The translations under genes and the position numbers were made by a program. Below, piece by piece: positions 1-5,835 of a stretch of 8,157 bases of DNA. How positions within the stretch are numbered: position 1 is the first letter of the stretch; each line of letters starts with the position of its first letter. The stretch is from contig WTIB01000210.1 in assembly GCA_011522905.1 (NCBI GenBank), forward strand, positions 1 to 8,157, in the 5' to 3' direction. The stretch is from Crocinitomicaceae bacterium. GTDB taxonomy: Bacteria; Bacteroidota; Bacteroidia; Flavobacteriales_D; Crocinitomicaceae. The notes below the pieces were generated by a model. That model was given only the letters and a program-made list of their open reading frames with translations. It was not told the DNA's origin and searched no databases.

Positions 1-582
1 TTAGGCACCATGGATTTATCTTTATATGAATTGGTCGCAGCACAATGTATTTTTGCCAACAACGGAGTATATACAAAACCGACAATCATTGAGAGAATTG
101 AGGATAGAAATGGACGTGTGATTTATAATGCAGAGCAAGAAACCGAGCAGGTAATTAATTCAAGCGTAGCCTATGAAATATTAAATTTAATGAGGGGCGT
201 GGTTCAGCGCGGCACCGGTGCGAGCTTAAGAGGAAGCTATAATCCATGGGGCGGAATTACTCATCCTACTGCTGGAAAAACCGGAACAACGCAAGGTAAC
301 GCGGTCGGTTTATTTATGGGTATAACACCCGATCTTGTCACGGGAGTTAGTACTGGAGGTATGTTTAAAGAAATTGCTTTTGAGTTTACAAGTGATGGGC
401 AAGGAGCCAGAATGGCACTTCCTATTTACGGTTACTATATGCAAAAAATTTATGCGGATAAAGGGATAAAAATCAGTACTGAAGACTTCATGAAGCCTTC
501 CGATTATATTCCTGAAAGATTTCAGTGTGATGAAGATTTGCTTCTACCTGATGAAAACAATACAGAATTTGGTGAATTTTAA
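1..582 (+). CDS. Class A penicillin-binding protein (PBP1A type), C-terminal part of transpeptidase domain, 5' truncated by window edge
   Basis: This is the end of a bifunctional peptidoglycan synthase, which polymerises glycan strands and cross-links stem peptides on the outer face of the inner membrane. The frame is open from base 1, so the gene begins outside the window; the ATG at base 10 is an internal Met within the conserved LGTMDLSLYELV stretch, not the start. The opening residues match the part of PBP1A transpeptidases that reads '...FANNGVYTKP'. They are followed by GVVQRGTGASLR and then the KTGTT motif (bases 277-291), the third active-site motif of penicillin-binding transpeptidases. 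The catalytic serine (SxxK) and SxN motifs lie upstream and cannot be checked. After KTGTT comes FMGITPDLVTGV, also typical. Two usually aromatic positions differ: the residue before FMG is Leu and the one after TGV is Ser, where many homologues have Trp. The acidic tail (ENNTEFGEF) is ordinary. The stop is 3 bases before scoA. Family assignment is firm; the exact paralogue is not. Confidence 0.93.
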   Translation, partial: LGTMDLSLYELVAAQCIFANNGVYTKPTIIERIEDRNGRVIYNAEQETEQVINSSVAYEILNLMRGVVQRGTGASLRGSYNPWGGITHPTAGKTGTTQGNAVGLFMGITPDLVTGVSTGGMFKEIAFEFTSDGQGARMALPIYGYYMQKIYADKGIKISTEDFMKPSDYIPERFQCDEDLLLPDENNTEFGEF

Positions 583-585
583 AAT

Positions 586-1281
586 ATGAATAAAGTAGTA
601 GAAAGTGTAGAGCAAGCAGTTGATGGAATAAAAAGCAACATGACCTTAATGCTTGGAGGGTTTGGTTTATGTGGAATTCCAGAAAACTCAATAGCACAAT
701 TGGTAAAAAGCGGCGTCAAAGACCTTACCTGCATCAGTAATAATGCGGGTGTAGATGATTTTGGTTTGGGTCTTTTACTCCAAAACAAACAAATTAAAAA
801 AATGATCAGCTCATACGTCGGAGAAAATGATGAATTCGAACGTCAAATGCTTTCAGGGGAGCTTGAGGTTGACCTTATTCCACAAGGCAGCTTAGCAGAA
901 CGATGTCGTGCTGGAGGTGCGGGTATTCCAGCATTTTATACTCCCGCAGGTTATGGTACTGAAGTTGCGGTAGGTAAAGAAGTAAGAGAGTTTAACGGTA
1001 AGCCACACATTCTAGAAAGTGCTTTATATGCCGATTTCGCCATCGTGAAGGCATGGAAGGGAGATACTGAAGGAAATCTGGTTTATAAAGCTACTGCTCG
1101 AAACTTTAACCCTATGATGGCTATGGCCGGTAAGATTACAATCGCCGAGGTAGAGCATTTGGTGCCTGCCGGCGAGCTCGATCCAAATGAAATACATACG
1201 CCTGGAATTTTTGTACAACGGATTTTTCAAGGTCAACATTTCGAAAAAAGAATAGAACAAAGAACAACTAGAAGCAGATAA
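586..1281 (+). CDS. scoA: Succinyl-CoA:3-ketoacid CoA-transferase, subunit A
   Basis: With the next gene this forms the heteromeric CoA-transferase that moves CoA from succinyl-CoA to acetoacetate, giving acetoacetyl-CoA and succinate in the cytoplasm. It serves ketone-body, short-chain acid or ketogenic amino-acid use. The 231 aa length is normal for the alpha subunit. Residues 24-32 read GGFGLCGIP, the core of CoA-transferase family I signature 1; the pattern's first position is Ser17 rather than Asp/Asn. Other family hallmarks follow: SNNAGVDDFGLGLLL, KKMISSYVGEN, GELEVDLIPQG, RAGGAGIPAFYTP, ADFAIVKAWKGD, ARNFNPMMAMAGK and HTPGIFVQRI near the end. The ATG at 586 fits the usual N-terminus of about 20 residues before the GG motif. 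It begins 3 bases after the penicillin-binding protein stop and ends 1 base before scoB, so co-translation with scoB is very likely. A related substrate, as in AtoD/CtfA enzymes, cannot be excluded, but the sequence looks most like the SCOT type. Confidence 0.96.
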   Translation: MNKVVESVEQAVDGIKSNMTLMLGGFGLCGIPENSIAQLVKSGVKDLTCISNNAGVDDFGLGLLLQNKQIKKMISSYVGENDEFERQMLSGELEVDLIPQGSLAERCRAGGAGIPAFYTPAGYGTEVAVGKEVREFNGKPHILESALYADFAIVKAWKGDTEGNLVYKATARNFNPMMAMAGKITIAEVEHLVPAGELDPNEIHTPGIFVQRIFQGQHFEKRIEQRTTRSR

Positions 1282-1282
1282 T

Positions 1283-1939
1283 ATGGGATTAGATAAAAAC
1301 GGAATTGCACAGCGAATTGCACAAGAATTAAGGGATGGCTGGTATGTAAATTTAGGTATTGGTATTCCGACGCTTGTTGCAAATTATATTCCAGAGGGAA
1401 TTGAAGTAGAGTTTCAGTCTGAAAATGGTGTTTTAGGGATGGGTCCATTTCCTTTTGAGGGAGAAGAGGACGCAGATCTTATAAATGCAGGAAAGCAAAC
1501 CATTACTACCATGAAGGGAGCTTCCTTTTTTGATTCTGCAACTTCATTTTCCATGATTAGAGGACAGCATGTTCAGCTCACGGTTCTTGGCGCAATGGAG
1601 GTTTCAGAAAATGGGGATATCGCCAATTGGAAAATTCCAGGTAAAATGGTTAAAGGTATGGGGGGAGCGATGGATCTAGTGGCTTCTGCCGATAATATAA
1701 TTGTGGCAATGATGCACAGTAATCGTGCAGGTGTATCGAAACTACTTAAAAAATGTTCGCTTCCATTAACAGGGGTGGCCTGTGTCAAAAAAGTGGTCAC
1801 AGATTTGGCTGTTCTTGAAATTAAGGATGGTGCTTTTCATTTGCTTGAACGTGCACCGGGAGTATCTGTAGAAGAAATTCAATCAAAGACTGAAGGAAAT
1901 TTAATTGTTTCTGGAGATGTGCCAGAAATGAATATATAA
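1283..1939 (+). CDS. scoB: Succinyl-CoA:3-ketoacid CoA-transferase, subunit B
   Basis: This is the beta subunit of the CoA-transferase and carries the catalytic residue. Residues 44-49 read FQSENG, matching the family I signature 2 [LF]-[HQ]-S-E-N-G; Glu47 is the residue expected to form the glutamyl-CoA thioester intermediate. Flanking hallmarks are VNLGIGIPTLVANYIP (22-37) and GVLGMGPFP after the catalytic Glu. Further on come DLINAGKQTIT, GASFFDSATSFSMIRGQHV, LTVLGAMEVSENGDIANWKIPGK, KGMGGAMDLV and the late CSLPLTGVACVKKVVTDLAV segment. The 218 aa length is normal for the subunit. The ATG at 1283 overlaps nothing but sits one base after the scoA stop, so the two subunits are probably made in matched amounts. 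cysQ starts 5 bases downstream. No frameshift or missing key residue is seen. Confidence 0.96.
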   Translation: MGLDKNGIAQRIAQELRDGWYVNLGIGIPTLVANYIPEGIEVEFQSENGVLGMGPFPFEGEEDADLINAGKQTITTMKGASFFDSATSFSMIRGQHVQLTVLGAMEVSENGDIANWKIPGKMVKGMGGAMDLVASADNIIVAMMHSNRAGVSKLLKKCSLPLTGVACVKKVVTDLAVLEIKDGAFHLLERAPGVSVEEIQSKTEGNLIVSGDVPEMNI

Positions 1940-1944
1940 ATCAA

Positions 1945-2751
1945 ATGATTACAGACCATAAATACACTACTGCATTGTTTGCAGCCACTGATGCATCAAA
2001 AACCATCATGGATATTTATGAAAATGAATTCGATACCATTATCAAAGCTGATGGCTCTCCTTTAACAAAAGCCGACCTTGCCTCTACTCAGATCATACAT
2101 AAACACTTAGAGCCACTTAATATTCCCATTACAGGAGAAGAAACTGAAAAAATGCCTTTTGCAGAACGCAAAAAATGGATCGAGTGTTGGTGCATCGATC
2201 CGCTTGATGGAACTAAAGAATTCATTAATAGAAATGGGGAATTTGCAGTCAATATTGCTCTTTTACGAAAGGGTAAGCCTGTTTTTGGTGTTATTGCATC
2301 ACCTGTACAAAAATTAATCTTTGCTGGGGGAAAAGAAACCGGTGTGTTTAAAATTTCTTTTGATTCCATTGATAATTCAAATGATTGGGAATCTATAAAT
2401 GACCCATGTAAAATAAATAACCCAATGGTCATGACCTGCTCTAGAAGCCATCATTCTGGGCCTGTTTTACAGTTTATAAATGAGCTCAAAAAGCTATCAC
2501 CAACAATAAAATTTTCAAAAAAAGGTTCCTCTTTGAAATTTTTTGACCTGGCAAGTGGTACTGCTGATGCCTATCCTAGATTTGCACCGACCATGGAATG
2601 GGATATTGCAGCTGGACAAGCCATTCTTGAGGCCCTGGGAGGCTCTGTTGTTCATGCCGAAACTGGTCTTCCCTTATATTACAATAAGGAGAATTTAACC
2701 AACCCATATTTTATTGCCAAAACAAAACCCCTCTTAGCACTTTCGCCATGA
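1945..2751 (+). CDS. cysQ: 3'(2'),5'-bisphosphate nucleotidase CysQ (inositol monophosphatase superfamily)
   Basis: CysQ hydrolyses 3'-phosphoadenosine 5'-phosphate (PAP) to AMP and phosphate, removing the by-product of PAPS reduction or of sulfotransferases. It needs Mg2+ and is inhibited by lithium in known members. The metal-site motifs are all present: DGSPLTKAD (36-44), GEE (64-66), the DPLDGTKEF signature (85-93) and the C-terminal WD (219-220) in PTMEWDIAAGQAI. GSSLKF (194-199) and the Tyr-Pro-Arg at 210-212 are characteristic of CysQ rather than of inositol monophosphatase proper. The 268 aa length is slightly longer than E. coli CysQ, which is usual in Bacteroidota. It starts 5 bases after scoB and its stop overlaps the next start in an ATGA (2748-2751), a classic translational-coupling arrangement with the outer-membrane protein gene. 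No PAPS-synthesis genes (cysD, cysN, cysC) are in the window. An alternative inositol-phosphatase activity is possible but less likely. Confidence 0.94.
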   Translation: MITDHKYTTALFAATDASKTIMDIYENEFDTIIKADGSPLTKADLASTQIIHKHLEPLNIPITGEETEKMPFAERKKWIECWCIDPLDGTKEFINRNGEFAVNIALLRKGKPVFGVIASPVQKLIFAGGKETGVFKISFDSIDNSNDWESINDPCKINNPMVMTCSRSHHSGPVLQFINELKKLSPTIKFSKKGSSLKFFDLASGTADAYPRFAPTMEWDIAAGQAILEALGGSVVHAETGLPLYYNKENLTNPYFIAKTKPLLALSP

Positions 2752-4268
2752 GAAGTTGGTTGGGATTTATTTTTATTGCTATTATTTCTTTCGGACATGC
2801 TCAAGAAGAAAATATATTTGGCGCTCCATATTATCGCGATGCCTGGCTCAAGCCTCAATTGATTGTATATAAACCTTTCATGCCAACATTAGATTTAAAG
2901 CTGAATCTAGAGCAGGATAGTTCGTTTAAACCATCACCCACATCAAATATTGACCGTGCAAAAGGTTTTTTTCAAAAACATTTCATGGAAAATTACCTTT
3001 TTGAGGTACATGAAGGAAATGTTAACCTTTTTGTCTCTCCTGTCGTTAATTTTCAATTAGGTAATAATCTAGTAGGTGAAGATGAGCCTTATTTATTTCA
3101 AAACTCTCGTGGGTTTTATGTTAAAGGGTCTTTCTTGAAAAACTTTTCTTTTTGCAGTGCTTTTGTAGAAAATCAAGCTCGATTTAGTGTTTATGAAACA
3201 GATTATATTGCTCGACACGGAGAATTTTATTCAACCCTGCAACAAAATGGTGTTGTTCCTGGGGGAGGTCGTACGAAACCATTTAAGGATGGCGGCTATG
3301 ATTACGCTTATGCGATTGGCTCATTTCTCTACAAACCAATCGAGTCATTGGAAATCCGTGCAGGAAATGCTCAAAAATTTATTGGTTCGGGATATCGTTC
3401 GCTACTACTATCTGACCATAGCTATCAATCACCCAATCTAGAAATAAAATTCGCATTTAATGAAAAATGGAGCTACGGCATGAGGAAAACAAGGTTGTTT
3501 AATTTAATTCGTAAACCTGAATATTCCACCGTTGAAGGATATTATCAACCCAAAGCCCATGGGCTTCATTTTTTAGAGTATAAATTCAATAATAAAGTGT
3601 CTATTGGTTTTTACGAACAGTCTATTTGGTCAATGGGAGACACGACTACCCAAAACCCAAATGCATTATTTTACTTACCCCTTCCAATGTTGGGTTTGAC
3701 CCAATCCACAAATTATAACCTTTACGGTTTAAATGCTAGCGAGGTGCTTGGTAAAAAGGTTCGCTTATATCAGCAGTTTATCTTCTCTGGTTTTGAGTTG
3801 AAAAAAATGGGCTTACAATTGGGTGTACGCGTCTATGATTTAATTCCAAACTCAATGCTTCAATTAGAATACAATAAAGTTGGTGAAGAATTGTATTCTT
3901 CAATTAACCCTCGTATGAGTTTTACGCATTACAATTTACCTCTAGCACACCCTAAAGGACAAGGCTTTCATGAGTTTATTCTACGCTTAAATTATTCGTG
4001 GAAAAGAATTTATGGTGAAAGTAAATCCATTATTTTTTGGTTAAACAATTTCAATGAGAGGGATTTATTACCAGTACCCGTTTCAAGTACCACTTTTAAT
4101 GATTATTTGATACACCAGCAGATAGAGCTCGGTTATAGAATTAACCCAAAAATCAACTTTTGTTTGTTCGTTCGTGGCGTATATCGAAAATTTAATGTGG
4201 AAGAAAATCAAATGCTTTTGCATTTTGGATTAAGTACAAACCTGTTTAGTAGTTATAATGATTATTAA
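2748..4268 (+). CDS. Outer-membrane beta-barrel protein, Wzi/RemB-like (first of tandem pair, divergent)
   Basis: This is a predicted outer-membrane protein of 506 aa, similar in style to Bacteroidota proteins annotated as capsule-assembly Wzi family or gliding protein RemB. The N-terminus has a signal peptide: Arg2, a hydrophobic run (4-15), then a likely cut GHA|QEE after residue 18. The rest shows many alternating hydrophobic/polar stretches and Tyr/Phe/Trp-rich turns typical of a beta-barrel. Two motifs link it to the following gene: FIGSGYRSLLLSD (211-223) and LAHPKGQGFHEF (399-410). Unlike its neighbour it lacks the GWWANKFG block, and the NPxxFxRPxEYS block is reduced to NPNALFYLPLPML, so this is the more divergent copy. 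It ends in SYNDY; an aromatic C-terminal residue is common for barrel insertion. The start overlaps the cysQ stop by 4 bases and its 3' end overlaps the next start by 11 bases. A role in surface polysaccharide or gliding is inferred from family resemblance only. Confidence 0.8.
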   Translation: MRSWLGFIFIAIISFGHAQEENIFGAPYYRDAWLKPQLIVYKPFMPTLDLKLNLEQDSSFKPSPTSNIDRAKGFFQKHFMENYLFEVHEGNVNLFVSPVVNFQLGNNLVGEDEPYLFQNSRGFYVKGSFLKNFSFCSAFVENQARFSVYETDYIARHGEFYSTLQQNGVVPGGGRTKPFKDGGYDYAYAIGSFLYKPIESLEIRAGNAQKFIGSGYRSLLLSDHSYQSPNLEIKFAFNEKWSYGMRKTRLFNLIRKPEYSTVEGYYQPKAHGLHFLEYKFNNKVSIGFYEQSIWSMGDTTTQNPNALFYLPLPMLGLTQSTNYNLYGLNASEVLGKKVRLYQQFIFSGFELKKMGLQLGVRVYDLIPNSMLQLEYNKVGEELYSSINPRMSFTHYNLPLAHPKGQGFHEFILRLNYSWKRIYGESKSIIFWLNNFNERDLLPVPVSSTTFNDYLIHQQIELGYRINPKINFCLFVRGVYRKFNVEENQMLLHFGLSTNLFSSYNDY

Positions 4269-5808
4269 AATAAAATACCTTTTATTGCTAAGTGCTTTAA
4301 TTGTCTTTGACATCTGGAGTCAATCTGATGTCGGGTATTTAAATGGGGTTTATATTTATGGGCCTACTTCAGGTAAATGTACCGCTCATAGTTCCTCAAA
4401 TGACTCCTCTCGTATAGACAAGACCGCACATTCCTCTACAAAGGAGGTAACGCCATATTCTGACCCCGCATATAAAAGGCATTATGACATTAGACCTTCA
4501 ATTCGACTGAACAATGTTAAGCTTGGTTTTGCGTTGTCCAAGCTTCCAAATAAAACAATTAACCTCATCCCTTTAGTAGATTTAGGTGTTCAATACAACA
4601 CAAGCTTAAATCAATTGAATCATCGAAATGGTATGGGCTTCTTACTTGAGGCAAGACCCGTTAAAAAAAGCTATGTTCGAATTGGTGGACTATTTAATTT
4701 ATCCAATGCGGAAAGCCTCAATCCCGGAAACATCAATCTTACTGATATTGGCACATCGCAAAAGCTTTGGGTTATGCCCATGACTCGATTGGCTTATACA
4801 CCGAATGAGGTCTTCTGTTTTCAAGCCGGTTATGACAGGAATTTTATAGGGTCTGGGAGACGCTCCCTCTTTTTAAGTGATTACGGAAAGCCCATGCCTT
4901 TTGGGCAGATAAGGGCTAAGTTTTGGCATATGGAATACAGTGTCAACTACCAGTTTTTATCGGAAAACTTCAATGGACAGAGACAGTCGAAATACATTAC
5001 AAATCATCACTTAAGCTGGAACATTCTTCCCTGGTTGAATTTTGGAGTTTTTGAAGCTGTTGTGTTCCAGCCAAAAGACACCCTACTCAATCGTGGGTAT
5101 GATGCAGAATACCTTAATCCTTTTGTGTTTTTCCGACCACAGGAGTATTCAATGGGGTCCTCAGATAATGTCGTAATAGGTGCGTCACTCAGCGCAACAA
5201 TTAAAAGAATGACGATATACTCGCAAGTCATTATTGATGAATTCCTCCTTTCAGAAATACGGGAAAGAAGAGGCTGGTGGGCAAATAAATTTGGTGTTCA
5301 GCTCGGAGTAAAAGGTCAAATGACGAATAAACTTTCATATCGTTTTGAAGGAAATCTCGTACGACCCTACACGTTTTCGCATTTAACTCCAATGCAGGTA
5401 TACGGTCATAGAAACGCTCCCCTAGCGCATCCCTATGGAAGTAATTTTGCTGAAGTTCTTACAGAATTCAATTGGTCAAACAACATCAACCCTAAGTTAA
5501 AGCTTCGATTTTTTGCCTCTTTTGGTATTCGAGGGCTCGATACAGATAGCCTAAATTATGGTTCGGACATTTATGAAAGCTATATTAATCGAGCGAATGA
5601 TCTTGGTAATTATATAGGTCAAGGAACAAAACAAAGCTTTTTTATCACAAATACAAGAGCCTCTTATCCAATACTTCGCGAAGGCAGAATATATGCTTTT
5701 GCAGAGCTTCAAACACAGTACATCACAATGGATGGTTTTAAAAAACTAAACCTATTGCCTATGGTTGGTATTCGATCCTATTTGTGGAATGATTACAGAA
5801 ATTATTAA
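4258..5808 (+). CDS. Outer-membrane beta-barrel protein, Wzi/RemB-like (second of tandem pair, canonical copy)
   Basis: This 516 aa predicted outer-membrane barrel is a paralogue of the preceding gene. The signal peptide has Lys4 and Lys6, a hydrophobic core (7-17) and a likely cut at DIWS|QS after residue 21. The ATG at 4258 is needed to include it, since the next in-frame Met lies far downstream. Residues 38-65 form a polar, Ser/Thr-rich segment with two copies of TAHSS (42-46 and 56-60), probably a flexible linker before the barrel. The barrel region keeps what I regard as the fuller family pattern: FIGSGRRSLFLSD (196-208), NPFVFFRPQEYSMGSSDN, GWWANKFGVQLG (339-350), VRPYTFSH and PLAHPYGSNFAEVL (388-401). 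It ends WNDYRNY, recalling the NDY end of its neighbour. The start lies inside the last codons of the upstream gene (11-base overlap), so expression is probably coupled. Capsule/polysaccharide anchoring or gliding are candidate roles; neither is shown by the sequence. Confidence 0.83.
   Translation: MIIKIKYLLLLSALIVFDIWSQSDVGYLNGVYIYGPTSGKCTAHSSSNDSSRIDKTAHSSTKEVTPYSDPAYKRHYDIRPSIRLNNVKLGFALSKLPNKTINLIPLVDLGVQYNTSLNQLNHRNGMGFLLEARPVKKSYVRIGGLFNLSNAESLNPGNINLTDIGTSQKLWVMPMTRLAYTPNEVFCFQAGYDRNFIGSGRRSLFLSDYGKPMPFGQIRAKFWHMEYSVNYQFLSENFNGQRQSKYITNHHLSWNILPWLNFGVFEAVVFQPKDTLLNRGYDAEYLNPFVFFRPQEYSMGSSDNVVIGASLSATIKRMTIYSQVIIDEFLLSEIRERRGWWANKFGVQLGVKGQMTNKLSYRFEGNLVRPYTFSHLTPMQVYGHRNAPLAHPYGSNFAEVLTEFNWSNNINPKLKLRFFASFGIRGLDTDSLNYGSDIYESYINRANDLGNYIGQGTKQSFFITNTRASYPILREGRIYAFAELQTQYITMDGFKKLNLLPMVGIRSYLWNDYRNY
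4381..4443 (+). repeat. Imperfect short tandem repeat encoding two TAHSS units in the second barrel protein
   Basis: Bases 4381-4400 and 4423-4443 are related (both begin ACCGC and run through a CA-TTCCTC-like core), 42 bases apart, which encodes TAHSS at residues 42-46 and again at 56-60. The unit lies in a Ser/Thr-rich linker right after the mature N-terminus. It is either a small decayed duplication or chance similarity in low-complexity sequence. Confidence 0.4.
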
Positions 5809-5835
5809 ATCAGTATTTGTATCTTAGAGAGCGTT
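5809..5835. other. 27-base intergenic gap before the secreted phosphatase gene
   Basis: This is the longest non-coding stretch in the window. I see no hairpin followed by a T-run, so no terminator. A TATTTG at 5814-5819 resembles part of the Bacteroidota -7 box (TAnnTTTG), but it lacks the full box and a well-spaced upstream TTTG, so I do not call a promoter. GAGAG at 5826-5830 sits a few bases before the ATG and may act as a weak ribosome-binding site. The downstream gene could be read through from the barrel genes. Confidence 0.5.

Noticed and set aside
212..221. Perfect 10-base palindrome GCACCGGTGC as a possible operator
   Set aside because: It falls in codons for the conserved RGTGA segment of the penicillin-binding protein, so coding constraint explains it.
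488..2432. Several open frames of 69-114 codons on the minus strand over the first four genes
   Set aside because: They lie antisense to genes with clear family motifs, show no recognisable domain, and have compositions expected of shadow frames.
3187..3441. 84-codon plus-strand frame inside the first barrel gene
   Set aside because: It is an out-of-frame reading of a clearly coding barrel gene, with no start context or domain of its own.
3553..3566. 14-base palindrome AAGCCCATGGGCTT
   Set aside because: It is inside a coding region, without a loop or T-run, and a single case of this length can arise by chance.
4887..4907. Small hairpin GCCCA...TGGGC as possible terminator
   Set aside because: It lies mid-gene just after the conserved RSLFLSD motif and has no following T-run.
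5781..5819. Possible Bacteroidota promoter (TTTG ... TATTTG) before the phosphatase gene
   Set aside because: The downstream element is not a full TAnnTTTG and the spacing to the upstream TTTG is too long for the usual 19-21 bases.
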